Of a stretch of DNA of 64,000 nt, positions 26,501 to 37,974 are shown in pieces. The DNA comes from Clonostachys chloroleuca (lineage: Eukaryota > Ascomycota > Sordariomycetes > Hypocreales > Bionectriaceae): assembly GCA_037952775.1 (NCBI GenBank), contig JBANAY010000003.1, forward strand, positions 18,724,001 to 18,788,000. The letters run 5' to 3'. The notes below the pieces were generated by a model. The model saw only the letters and a list, made by a program, of their open reading frames with translations. It did no database searches and was not told the origin of the DNA. Position 1 is the stretch's first letter; each line of letters opens with the position of its first letter. Made by a program: the position numbers and the translations under genes.

Positions 26501-29500
26501 TCAATGAGCGGTCGGGTTTGCTGGCCATTGCTTATCCCGACTGTTTGGTCTCAATTGCTATCCTGGCTGTAGAGAGGATGTGCCACGGGTCAGCGCGTGC
26601 CTCCGTCGGTGCTAATATTGGATTTGCGGCAAATATGAGAGGGAATGATCATCTGCCCTTCTAACATGACGGCAGAGTAACACCATCGTCAGGTTGTCGG
26701 GGGGGATGAAACGAGAAGCCGAGCAAATGAAGGGACGGACCGTCAATTCGCATCCTATACCACTCTCATGCTGATGGCATTTCCAGGAGCGACTTGGTTA
26801 GTGAGGAACAGTGTCGTTTTTTGGTCAGCTTGGAACCCCTACCGGCCGACGCTTCACATTCACCCGCCCACCAACGCATGACGATGACTCGGACTGCTGG
26901 ACTGTGGGGGTTCACCAGCATGCAGACACATCATGGGTGGCCTTCTGGTCGTTTCCCGGGGAGCACGCCTTGCTCTTCCACGGGGGCGCACCTTGTCCAT
27001 GGGGGCCTCCCCCTTCCTTTCGCTGTGCAATGTCACAAAAGAGATCCATCCCTTTTGCAACATGAGCATTCGAAAACGGCAAGAAAAGAGACACACACCC
27101 CTACCCCCGGGGCCCTGGCTCTCTCTGCCCTGGGTCGCGGGCCCCTACTACGTAGCATCTTCCGCCCATGCAATCGCCAGCCAACTCACACATGGCTCCC
27201 CAACTGCCTCTTCAGTTCAGATGGCCGAGTTTCGCCTTATCAGCTGGGGGTGGGAGGCTACCCAGATGGTAGATGCCTAGATGGATGGATGGCTGGCTGC
27301 CCAGGTACCATGGCGCCAGCATTCCAGAAGGTTGAGAGAGGGGATGATCCGCCTGCACACGCCCCTCCTCCTCCTCTGTCCCGCCGCCCGGGACGAGGTG
27401 TCGAGATGTCTGTATCGGTGAGCGCATGTGGGCTGGATGGTGTGATTGACCTGATCGCGTTCGTCTCTCCCAGCGTCGTGGGCCAGCAAACCAGCGCAGA
27501 AAGGGCAATGCACACTCCCCACGGGAATGCGGACGGGCCCTTGTTTTCCCAGGGCCGTTACCGATATTTCACACGCATACGGGCGGATTCTGTAGGTACG
27601 TAGCAAAAAGAGGCACTTCCCCAACTACACCGCCGCTGCGGCGGTGGAGGCGGGCCATGGCAGGGCGCCCATCCCATCGCCGTCCAGTCCAGTCAAGTGC
27701 ACACTCATGGACATGGAGCAGAGTGGCTGTAGCGGAAGGGTCTATCCTATCAAGATGGGATACGGATGCCTTGCATGCGCCTCGCTTGCTTGCTTGCTTT
27801 CGATGGCCATTTTGCCCTCACAGCTGATTTCCCGTAAACCTCAATACCCGACACGACGGGCAAACAAGTCGAAAACGGGTAATTGTTACGAATCCAACCT
27901 ATGATAAATCTCACAATAGAGCAAGAGTTAAATTAAATTGACGTTTAATTTTATATATCCGCTATATTGTTCTACCGTTTCTAAACACGTTCCCATCACG
28001 GCTTACGTCGTCGGGATTTGCCGCATGCCCGGCACGCCGAGCCCTCTGCCAGTTCCCGAAGTTTTGATACAGGCACATGTCTCATTGCAGCGAATGAGTT
28101 CCCTTGGATTATGTGTTGACTCACCCGAGCTTGTTTTCACCTCGGGAGAGACATGAGCGTCACGTTCGCTTGAGAAGGTGGCGTAGCCGCTCTGCAAAAG
28201 GAGGGAAATTGGGTGACGTCCCTCCGTGTAAGAGGGCTTCCTTCGCGGCGGCGGCGGCGCTTGCAACGTCGAACGTATCTGATATTGGGAAACCCCGTGT
28301 CCTACCTGATCGTGGCAACGGAGGGGACCTTTTGGAGATCATGACAGGCCCCAGCTCGTGATACCTCTCTCGCTGGGTGCTTGCTTCTTTGTGAGAGCGT
28401 GCACTTTTCGGCCGCCCCTTGGCTGGGGGATCGATTGGTCACCCCGAACGGTGGGCGAGTAGAGTGTATGCGATGCAGGTAGGACAAGAGCTGCCGAGTG
28501 ACGAGAGGTCGTGGCACGCTGGTGATCATCGTGGTAAGTAGGTGATCGCTGAGCGCTGCATGCTGTGCTAACCGGGTCGGTCGGGGGCTCGTCCCGGTTC
28601 CTGTCCCAAGTCCACATGCACTCTCCCGAGGCCGAGACTTCGTGGCTCGTACAAATGGATAGCTGCCTTGCCTGTGATTGAGCCAGCATGTTGTCCTCAC
28701 CACGAAGCCGCGGTGATTGGAAGAGGTGATGGGCAAAAGGGAGGGAGGGGAGAGACACATTCCGTGGGGTCATGCGATAGTTGGGCTGCAAGACAATGCG
28801 AGTGGCTTTGGGCGGCAAGGTCCATTGCGAGCTGAGCATTTCTGGATTGGAGGGAGAGAGAGGGCCTATCGCCGAGGCGGCTGAGTGCTCGCCCCGATAC
28901 TTCGAGATGCTGAATGACGGACTGTCGTTCAAAGTGCCACTGCTTTGTATAATGTCTCACTCGTGACTGCATGTACACCCGAGAATAGCTTTTCCAGCTT
29001 GCCTACTTCCTGGAACAGCACATCCTCAACAAGTGGCTTACACATTGTTACACAGAGATCAGATCGAAAATCTATTAGTGGGAAATAATTGATTTGTTTG
29101 GACCCGAAAAGTGGCATGTTCGCCTTGCCGGCGTCAGGAGACAGGTCATCCTCGACCATGTAGATATCGAGTCCGGCTCGTGCTGCCAGCCACGTTTACC
29201 TGAGCCCGTCTTGGGGAGCACAGGGAGCAGGGTGTAGAATGCCACAGCCCGAATACTGCCCAATGTCCTTGGTGATACAGGCGATCCCGCAGCTGGATGT
29301 TCGGTGAGTGAGATACATGTGTTGATTTGCTATCTAAACACCCTCGCCATGGTATGCTGTTAAAGCCGACGCTCATCTGGCAGTGCAGGTGCACGGCATA
29401 TGCATGTGCTCATACATGTATGTATGTATGTAGGGCGTACATATACTTTGTTCCACAATAATCTCTTTCATGATCTTCTTGAGAGATGCTACTATTGGCA

Positions 29501-29580
29501 AGATAAGCTGTAACATATACCGTTGTTCTTCCTCCGCCCATGTGTGTATTATCTTTGGCGACGGAAAAAGTCCCTAGGCA

Positions 29581-30132
29581 TTATTGCCTGAATAGTCGTC
29601 CAGATCTAGGCGAAATAATGGGATCTAGTCGGGTGACACCATCGGCAAGGGTGATTATATACGGTGCGCAATCGTAAGATGGGGTTATCAGGGCATAATA
29701 GGACCATCTCCGAATACAATTCTCCTGTAGATGACGCGCAATGGGCTCATTACCCGTCGAGTGTGAATCCCCCAGCCCTTCCTGGTCCATCACGCGCCGT
29801 CTTACACGATGGACAATCGTTGACCGTTTAACATTGCTCCAACGGTGAGAGCATTTCCAGAGTAGGCAATCCAACTGACCCAAACAGCCTCCGGGGTAAC
29901 AAGGGCCCTGGGCATCCATGATAAGGCCCCCAAGTGTGGGTTCGGCTCGAACAGCCTTCTGAGCTCCTCTGGGAGAATCGTAAACGACGGTTTGGAGTTC
30001 CGCAGTATCAGAAGCCGAGGCGAGCTCGACGTAGCCGGGGAAATTTGGCATGAAGTCTGCCCATGTTACAAAAGACCCTCCAGACTGGAAAACTAGGCTG
30101 CCAGCAGAGCCGAGGTAGCGACGACATCCCAT
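29581..30132 (-). CDS. possible hypothetical protein, 183 aa (doubtful)
   Basis: An intronless frame from an ATG at 30132 (context CCATGG) is open for 183 codons. The composition is fairly even, without the Pro/Ser/Arg bias of most chance frames in this desert. There is no signal peptide, membrane segment or motif that I recognise, and no neighbouring gene gives context. Frames of this length are expected about once or twice in the surrounding 17 kb by chance, so the call is weak. Confidence 0.2.
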   Translation of the reverse strand: MGCRRYLGSAGSLVFQSGGSFVTWADFMPNFPGYVELASASDTAELQTVVYDSPRGAQKAVRAEPTLGGLIMDAQGPCYPGGCLGQLDCLLWKCSHRWSNVKRSTIVHRVRRRVMDQEGLGDSHSTGNEPIARHLQENCIRRWSYYALITPSYDCAPYIITLADGVTRLDPIISPRSGRLFRQ

Positions 30133-31673
30133 GGAGATTGCTGGCTACAATTGCTCATCTGCCACCTCCTCTCCGTCTTCCTCTCCTCCGTTAGCGAATC
30201 CTTCCTCGCCATGTCGATGACTTGGCAGCCTTGCCTATTGACGATCCGAATCCCCGGGCATTCGGGCCTATGACAAGATAGCCAGCGCCATTCGTCAAAA
30301 AAAAAAGAAAGATGGATTCTGCCGAATCAGGTTCTAATAGTGGCGGGAAAGCGTCGAAAATGAATTATCATTCGGGGCATGCACCCCAGATTCAGTCATT
30401 TCGACCGGGTCAGGGGCACGGGGATGGTCGGGTCGAATGGCCCCCTCCCCCTCTCCCTGCGCCCATGACATGCAACTGTCCAGCGCAGCAGGGGGAAGAG
30501 AATCAAGCAAGCAAGCCATTTGTGGGAATTTTGGGTTGCCTTACTTGATGCTTTCAAAGACGGCTCGAAACACACGGCGGCGATTTCACGGCCCACATGA
30601 TCGCCACGTCGCCCAAGTCCGGAGGCGGTCCTGACGTGTTCGAAACTGGTCACCAGAGACCCGGACCAGGTTCTTGCTGAGGGGGCGAGGGCGTCATTTT
30701 GGGAATTGATATGTCTCGGTCGCTGCTCCCGCTGCTCCCATCGCCCTGTAATCGGCCAGAAAAAGAGATTGTGCTTGCTCTCATTGCGCCGAGAGGCATG
30801 GGAGCTTGCTCACGGAGGCGATGTTGGCCGTCTTTCCGCTGGCCTGGAAGATGAGCGACCCTCCCCTTCCCTTCTCTGGGGGGCGGTGACCGGGTGACAA
30901 GATGGGGGACGGGGGTTCGGTGATCTCAGCGGTCTTGTTTAGCCTGGCCCCAAGGCAGCAGGACCCGTGAGGATGGTTCCAGGGTCGTCATCCATCCCGT
31001 GTAACGTATTTGCGTAGGTGCTGCGCGGAAGACATCCCGCCAGGCCTCGGCATAGACTGACATATGCCAGGGGGAGCAGCTTGATCCTCTGCGCGACGTT
31101 TGGGGCACGGCTGGGGCACGGTTGGGGGCCACGGCAACGTTGTTCTTTTTTTGTTTGATTCGAATTTATCAAATTGATCAATTAATTTCAATTAACAGAG
31201 TACGTACTTCTTGGGGGGTATTGGAAATAGACGGCAGACAGGAACCAAAAGAGGCGCAAACAGCCGCGAGTTGTGCTTTCCAAACATCGAAGACCTAACT
31301 TGTAAAAGATAAGAAAAACCTATAAACAAATAAAACAAAAGTAGACAATAAAACCAAAGGACCAAAGAAATAGAACACCGATCACTTGAACAGATGAGGA
31401 GAATCCAGGACAAGAAGAGAGCCAGATAGAAGAAAAGAAATGACGAGATAGAGGCGCCAGACTAGATCCTCCGAGTAGCCTTGGTTGAGAATGATGGGAA
31501 CACTCTTTAGGCCGGGCTAGGTCATCTGGTGATTTCGCAATTGGCTGCGTTCATGGTTGATAGAAAGTCCATTGAACCGGGGAATATATACGTTACCAAC
31601 TGAGAACGTTCTTGTAGGTGATGCGGAAGGTGACATTGAACATGATGATACTGGCATAGATACACACATCCTA

Positions 31674-33662
31674 CTACTCACAGGGAAGAATTGTGCCCAG
31701 AATGGTAAGAGTCAGTGTAACAACGTTTCCAACCACTCCGTAGGGGCTCGCGAGGACCGTTTTGACGTTTCCGAAGCCCACGGTCGACTCAACTTGCTCC
31801 CCGTTGAACTTCATCCATTCTCTGAAAGCAAGCCACTGTAGGAGCAAAGCACCGAGTCCAGTGTAGACTTCTGGAAAGAGGAAAAAAGCTTTGAGCATAC
31901 GAAGCACTCGATTCCTTGTTGTAGTAGAAGAAGGGGTAGCACCGGTAGTAGACTTGGCCGAGGACTTCTTGACCTTTGCATGCTTCTTGGTGGGAATGAG
32001 CATGCGGCTGGATAGATGAGAAAACAGGCCGACGGCGAGAGCTACCCAGAGGATTTCCTGTTCTCTGTCGCTACATTTCCACTCCGTGCACACTTGTCCA
32101 CAAACAGCAGAAAAAGCGAGAAGGTTTTGACTAACAGCCAAGACGAACTTGAGGGAAGAGAAACGACGAGAACCACTGTTGATTGCAGGGACACTGCCCC
32201 CTTTACTGAACAGAGACGCGGACTCGTTAAGAACCTGGACTAGGGCGTGGGTAAAGAACATGGCGTAACTTGTTTCCATCTTTGTGAACTTGGTGAAGCC
32301 ATTGGGTAGAAAAATGGAGGCCAGAATGATGATGGCATCTGCCAAGATCATACGCAATTGCCGTGCCGCCACGGCATGATCGGACACAGCTCTTGGGTTT
32401 GTCTGTGGAAGAGCCTTCTCTGCCTTCACGTCCTTTGACATGTTCTCCTCTGGGGCTCTGACCTCTTCACCGACGGATATCCACAGAACAGTGCGGAGGA
32501 AGAGATCCCCAACCAAGAATGCAAAGCCTGTGGCGGTAGATAGGGCTTGACTGGAAAGCCCTGCATGCTTCGCGATTAAATCTCCGGTATAATGGCCGTG
32601 GATCATGAATGCCACGAGGATGGAGCCGAAGCGGAGGTACATCTCGCCGCTCTTGACAGATTGATACCAACCCTCGTCCAGGACTTGCCTTCCGTTCAAG
32701 AGGAATCTCCATGCCACCATTCCCAGCTTGATAAGCAGGCACAATGCTGAGACAGACACAATGCTCTCGGTCCAAGCCCAGACATGCTCACCTGCTCCCA
32801 TAGGATGCTCAAGAGAGATTGCATAGAACAATACTTTGAAGATGATCGCAGCTGCTGCGGATGCTGCCAGGCCAAAGTTGTGGCGAGAAATAAACACGCC
32901 TGTACCTTGGAACAACAGTCCAATTGGGCCCTCAGTGGGCTGATCGACAATTCTTGTGAAGACAAAGCTCACGATCACGGCCTTGAGGGTATAAGCAGCA
33001 AAGAAGAATAGGCAAGTAACCCGGATCAAGTCCCACATCCGATCTGGTGTCTGGATGATTCTGCCCATGAGGTACAAAGTAAAGGAGACTTTGAAACAGA
33101 CTAGCAGAACAATTTGTAGAAGTTTATTGGCATAGAGGATCCTACTGGTGCTTGGCCGGTATCCCAGACACCTCATGACTTTGTGAAAGGATGTAAAGAC
33201 GTCGCCGAACTGAGTGGCTGTGTGGAGGTATAGGGGAGTCACCATGTGAATGCTGGGCGCCATGATGATGTTAAAGTAGACGGCCGTGCAGATGAGATGG
33301 TGGAGAAACATTTCCATTGAGATCTCGTACTGAGGAAGCAACTCGGTGGTCCAAGGGATGACCTGAGAGATGACACAGATGTTACCGGCGGTTGTCATGA
33401 GCTGGCCAGTTTCCCAGGGCGTCTCTCGAGCCGCTATTATGCATGACGGCATGATAACCAGGCCGCCAATCAGACCCCGAAGGGTCATCATGATGACTGG
33501 AAACAGAAGCGTGAATCGGCGGCGGCCCTCCTTGTTTTCTTGATACCATTCTGGCAGGATGCGTTCGATGAGATACTCGATTGCTGGCCAGAGAACCCAG
33601 TAGAGGCAGGTCCCAGCCATAAAGCCTCCGAGCACGATTTGATACTGAACTGCATTCTCCAT
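31674..33662 (-). CDS. polytopic membrane protein with TLC-like region
   Basis: An intronless frame gives 662 aa from the ATG at 33662. The frame stays open to 33794 and would add 44 residues from an ATG there, but that extension is polar and low in complexity, so the downstream start, which leads directly into hydrophobic sequence (QYQIVLGGFMAG), is preferred. About ten or more hydrophobic segments are visible. In the first third, MEMFLHHLICTAVYFN followed by FGDVFTSFHKVMRCLGY matches the pattern of TRAM-LAG1-CLN8 (TLC) domains: paired His, then a conserved Asp and a Lys-x-x-x-x-x-x-Tyr stretch. The second half has further membrane segments around a basic loop (KKHAKVKKSSAK) but no TLC signature. 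TLC proteins act in sphingolipid synthesis or lipid sensing in the ER; that role is inferred only. It is divergent from the MFS gene and may share its promoter. Confidence 0.8.
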   Translation of the reverse strand: MENAVQYQIVLGGFMAGTCLYWVLWPAIEYLIERILPEWYQENKEGRRRFTLLFPVIMMTLRGLIGGLVIMPSCIIAARETPWETGQLMTTAGNICVISQVIPWTTELLPQYEISMEMFLHHLICTAVYFNIIMAPSIHMVTPLYLHTATQFGDVFTSFHKVMRCLGYRPSTSRILYANKLLQIVLLVCFKVSFTLYLMGRIIQTPDRMWDLIRVTCLFFFAAYTLKAVIVSFVFTRIVDQPTEGPIGLLFQGTGVFISRHNFGLAASAAAAIIFKVLFYAISLEHPMGAGEHVWAWTESIVSVSALCLLIKLGMVAWRFLLNGRQVLDEGWYQSVKSGEMYLRFGSILVAFMIHGHYTGDLIAKHAGLSSQALSTATGFAFLVGDLFLRTVLWISVGEEVRAPEENMSKDVKAEKALPQTNPRAVSDHAVAARQLRMILADAIIILASIFLPNGFTKFTKMETSYAMFFTHALVQVLNESASLFSKGGSVPAINSGSRRFSSLKFVLAVSQNLLAFSAVCGQVCTEWKCSDREQEILWVALAVGLFSHLSSRMLIPTKKHAKVKKSSAKSTTGATPSSTTTRNRVLRMLKAFFLFPEVYTGLGALLLQWLAFREWMKFNGEQVESTVGFGNVKTVLASPYGVVGNVVTLTLTILGTILPCE

Positions 33663-34078
33663 GGCTGTTGAATCCAGAGGAGATGTTTGCAATTCAGAAA
33701 ATGAGAGAATTTTCGGACGGAAAGCGCAATTTTGTTGGTGAGATTGGTGAATTGGTGAGGGAAGTAGCCTCGTATCTGGGATCAGGCCAGACATGCGACT
33801 ATAAGACGGAATTCAGATTATCGGGACACTTGGTCTTTTAACCCAACTCAAAAGACTCGCATCTCGTGATAAGTACCTCACATTTCGGAATCAATTATCT
33901 TCGTTAGTCATGTTAATCGAGGGAGCCATTGGCGGGAAACTCAATCTACGATCCCACCTGAAAGGGGCAGAGTGTCCCAAACACCGCGTAAATCGATCTA
34001 ACCAGACCATTGCTACTCTGGCTCTTCTCTTCTATAAATTCAATCATCTCCAAAGAAACAGAGACTGCAGAAACAACC
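33663..34078. promoter_or_regulatory. shared divergent promoter, TLC-like gene and MFS gene
   Basis: This 416-bp gap (284 bp if the longer TLC-like start is used) lies between two divergent start codons, so both genes must be driven from it. A TATA-like TATAAA at 34033-34038 lies 46 bp before the MFS start and faces that gene. No obvious TATA box faces the other gene. Confidence 0.55.
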
Positions 34079-35916
34079 ATGTCTGACACTCAAGAGAAAG
34101 CCCTATCCGGCCGTATCAACTCCCTCACGAGCCCGGGATGCTACTCTCAGGGGCCGAAGAAGAATTTCTTCATTTGGTCTGCCTTGAATCTGGTCACGCT
34201 CACCCATGCGTTCGAGTCAACTTGCCTCTGCGTTACTCTTCCGGTAAGTACCACCAACCTACTCTATATCATATCTTCTTGGAGACTGACCGCCTATCCT
34301 GGCATATGTGCATGCAGAAGGTCGCTAGGGAACTCGATGCCTCCTTGTCCGATAGCCTCAGCTTTGGAAGCTGCTTCCTTCTGGCCATGGCCCTGATCCA
34401 GCCCTTTGCGAGCGAACTTTCCTCCATCGCTGGCCGGAGACCAGCACTGCTCCTGGGAATTCTAACCTTCATGGCTGGCGCCGTCATCTGCGCCTGCGCC
34501 CATACTCCGACCATGCTGCTAGTAGGCCGCGCGATCCAAGGCGCCGGCGCGGGAGCTACCGAGCCTATCAAGGCACTCATATTCTACGACATCTATGGAC
34601 AGAGAGAACGTGCGAAATGGGTCGCGTTCATCAATGTCTCCTGGGCGATTGGCACGGTCTCTGGACCTCTCCTCGGCGGAGTGTTCACTAATAGCAATAC
34701 GATGACTTGGGTGAGTGGAAGATCTGGCCATTCTTTGGGAAAGGGGACTTAGAAGCTGATTTTTGAATTTTCACTAGAGATGGGTCTTTTGGATTAACCT
34801 TCCCTTCCTCACGTTTAGCTTTGTGGCTGCCGCATGCCTACTCGGATACGATACACCACAAAAGATCCCCTGGAAGCAAATAGCAACAGTAGATTGGGGA
34901 GGCCTCTTTCTGTTTGTGGCATCGGGGGCCTCCTTTCTGATACCGCTCACCTGGGCTGGGTCCCGATTCTCTTGGGGCTCGTACCAAGTTATACTGCCGC
35001 TTGTACTCGGCGTGCTCGGCTTGGTGTCGCTGGGCTTCTACGAGAGACGCGTTGCGAGCAGACCCATCTTCAAACCATCCGTTTTCCGGGAGGTCTCGAC
35101 ATCCATCTCGTGTGTGAACATTGCCTTGCATGGACTGCTCATGTGGATGCTGCTTTACTACATGTCCATCTACTATCTCGGTGTCAAGGACTATGACGCT
35201 TTCACGACTGGGCTCTGGGGTTGCCCGCCACTCTGACGGTGGCTCCCATGTCCATCATCGTAGGTATCGTTGTAGGGAAGACTGGCCACTACAAGTCCTT
35301 CCTGTGGGCTGGGTGGCTGCTCACCATCCTTACCTTTGGGCTCCTGCACCTTCTCAAGGCGAATTCTTCCTATGTTTTCCTGGTCCTCACTACCTTGGTG
35401 GTGGGAATCGGATTCGGATCCCTCGTACCTGGGATGGCGGTGGGAATTCAAGGCAACGTCGACCGCGAGGATGCCGGCCACGCCATCTGCATGACCTTTT
35501 TGATGAGGCCGGCAGGGCAGTGCTTGGGCATCGCCGTCGGCCTTGCAGTGTTTTCCTCGCGCCTGGAGGAGCTCTTGGTGGCCCAAGGGTATCCGGCTAC
35601 GCTGGCACAGGGTCTTATGAAGCACGCACGAACAGGGATGGGGCGTGAGAGCGATGAAATCTACCCTTACTTGCTGAAAGAGATCCCACGTATCATCGAC
35701 TGTGTCATGGAGGCGCTCCAGGGGGTTTGGACTACGGGTGCGGCGATTGCAGGTTTTGCGATGCTTCTCACGCTCTGCATCAAGACCCCCAGGATCAAGA
35801 AAGACGATCAGACAAAGGGGCCTCATCCAGGAGGCGGCGTTGAGAGCGCCGCCGTCGAGACTCCTCAAGGTCAAGGCGGTGGTCTTGCTGCCCAGACTGA
35901 TAGGGTTGCAATATGA
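34079..35916 (+). CDS. MFS transporter, DHA2/14-TM type, frameshifted
   Basis: A major facilitator superfamily permease of the plasma membrane, probably an H+-coupled drug or metabolite exporter. Exons are 34079-34243, 34318-34710 and 34778-35916, with clean GT-AG introns. Family marks include ELSSIAGRRPALLLG (motif A, loop 2-3), LLVGRAIQGAGAGA (motif B region) and WAIGTVSGPLLGGVF (motif C of drug:H+ antiporters), followed by WRWVFWINLPF, typical of 14-TM members. The third exon changes frame at the G4 run 35217-35220: as read it stops after GLWGCPPL, while one added base continues into LPATLTVAPMSIIVG and on to a normal end. With that base the protein is about 565 aa, usual for the family. 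The missing base is probably a sequencing error, though a real null allele cannot be excluded. Substrate unknown. Confidence 0.87.
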
Positions 35917-37974
35917 ATAGCATTGGACGATGCTATCCGTAATGACAGGCCTGACGGGTCATCAAATCTATGCGTCGGTGGAAAATGTACCCCGGTCGAT
36001 TGATTAACGGAGAGGCATGGGGAGGTGGAGAGACAGGCCACTATCCGATATTGATGCACATATTGAATTACAGAGATATACGGATGGGCGTGTACACAAC
36101 AGAGTGGTATTTTCAGCTTTATATTTCTTTTTGTTAATGATGCAGGCACGCAGCTGCCTCTTTTCACTACGAATGATTCATGGAAATTAATTGAATCAAT
36201 GCTGGCCATCCAAGTTTGAAACCATGCTTGTGTGATGTGCCTCCAGGTGCGGTGTAACTGAGGCATCAATGCTCAGCTGCGATGAGTCAAAGGCAACGAC
36301 ACGTGCCGCGCTCTGGGGGACGGACAGAAAACCGGTGAGAGGGCATACTGCAGTCCAACGCATGCGTCTTTGGCCATTGAGACGGAGAGGCTGCAGAGCG
36401 TGGGACATAAGTGTTGGCCGTTGGTCGTTGCTGTCACCTCCATGTATGTACAATGTATGTATTAATAATTGCAGCCCACCCCCTCCCCGGCCAAGTTTTC
36501 TCTCGAACTCTGGGAAACCCAGTGGCAGTTATTAATAATATCGATTATCCAAACCCTGCAGGGAAGATTGACGGGGCATAGGCAGGTGGAAGTTGGGGGC
36601 TGAAGGGTTGGGCCTCACCACACCACCTCTATGACGGTGCCTAGATCCCATCGAACAAAGAAAACAAGTTAACTGGAATTTTTTTTTAAGACGGTGAGGG
36701 AGGGGGTGCGTGTTCCTCTCTGTTTCCTTGGCAGGGTGGGATGCAAGTCGAGTTCGACACATCATCTACACATTACGCACATGTAGGTAATTATACATAT
36801 ACATGATGGTGTGCGCTGTATGATTAAAGGCTTTATCACCATCTGGAATTGAAGCTAATAAGGTCCTCGTGACGAACTGGGGGAGGGGAAAAAAAGAAGA
36901 GAAAAAGAAAAGAAGCATCAATGCGGGAAAGGGCTGCACGCCACCACCTCACCTCGCATTGTATTTTGGTCCCAACTCCTCACTAGAGGAAGGGGGAGGG
37001 AGGGAACAAGGGCGCGAGATCACCCTTGCAGCAAAACAAGCCGTGATTAATTGAAATTGATTATCATGTGTGTTGCAGCCCGCCACGTTGGTGCTGGCTT
37101 TCCCCCCCCACGCACGCCTATTATTGGACCTGCTTATTCTACTAGGGGTGGAGGGGAGGGGAGAGGAGGGAAGAGGAACCAGATGCGGAACTTATGATAT
37201 ACATGTAGATGTGATATCGTTTTACAGATGGGGTTTACGTAGGCCTCCATGTTTGTTTGTATTGCTGGGCCACCGTTTGCTACGTTCGCTAGGCGCATGC
37301 ATGTCACCGGGCGTGTATTTTAGCTTGTTGAATATTTTATCAATTAAATCCATTTAATCATTTTATTTAAGAATGCCCCGGTGATGCGTTCTTTTTCTCA
37401 ATTTGGGACAAATGTGCCAGAAGGGGCGTGATGACGTCTAAAGCTCGGTGATTCATCCCCTCGTCACAATCCTGAATCAAACCCGCCAGGCTCTCATACG
37501 CCGCCGAGGCGCCCCAGAGAGCCAACCAGGCTCGCGTGAGTCGGCCCTGGGCAAAATCAATTGATTGGGGGGGGGGGGATATGAAACAGACGCCCGTCGT
37601 TGGCTTACCCGTCGTGTTGTGTGATTGTGATGTGATGCCATTCTGTGACCCCGCGGGGAGCGGCGTATGTTGGAGGGAGCAGCGAATCAACAATAAACGC
37701 CGCCCGCGGGGGTTCTTTGGTGGGCTGGACACCACCGCTCTCGGCGCTTACTGGTGGTGACGGGATCATGTGAACTGTGCCATGGCGCTTCCTTCGGCCC
37801 GTCACTGGGGGCGGGAAGGGGTCTGAGTTGGCATGGGTCGTCGGCCGTAATGCCTGGCCAGACGGCGATTTGACGGTTTGGTGTGCTTGGATGATGTGTG
37901 AGGCTGAAGGTCTCACATTAGTGTTTAGGATGTATGCTCAACTCTCTGACTGCTGTTTGTTAACCCCTCCGTAG
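35917..37974. other. convergent intergenic stretch
   Basis: About 2 kb between the 3' ends of the MFS gene and the CHY zinc-finger gene. It should hold both transcription ends. It contains a G12 run at 37567-37578 and purine-rich patches (36.87-36.92 and 37.14-37.18 kb). I see no gene. Confidence 0.5.

Larger units (their letters stand above)
14552..31673. other. 17-kb gene desert
   Basis: No recognisable gene, RNA gene or transposon was seen across this stretch, between the 5' end of the GATA_AreA/DUF3295 gene and the 3' end of the TLC-like membrane protein gene. The first few hundred bases (about 14.6-15.2 kb) probably hold the promoter and leader of the former. Several frames of 180-270 codons are open (for example 18940-19593, 25270-26016, 26794-27603, 28339-28932, 29581-30132), but none shows a domain and most overlap long frames on the other strand. 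A T23 tract and scattered short simple repeats are present. Possible contents are long regulatory DNA, non-coding transcripts or eroded repeats; the sequence alone does not decide. Confidence 0.5.

Noticed and set aside
26794..27603. 269-codon plus-strand frame
   Set aside because: Composition is Pro/Arg/Ser/His-rich, long frames overlap it on the other strand, and no domain or start context supports it.
37039..37058. Region tested as a transposon end because of neighbouring purine tracts
   Set aside because: No inverted or direct terminal repeats and no transposase remnant were found.
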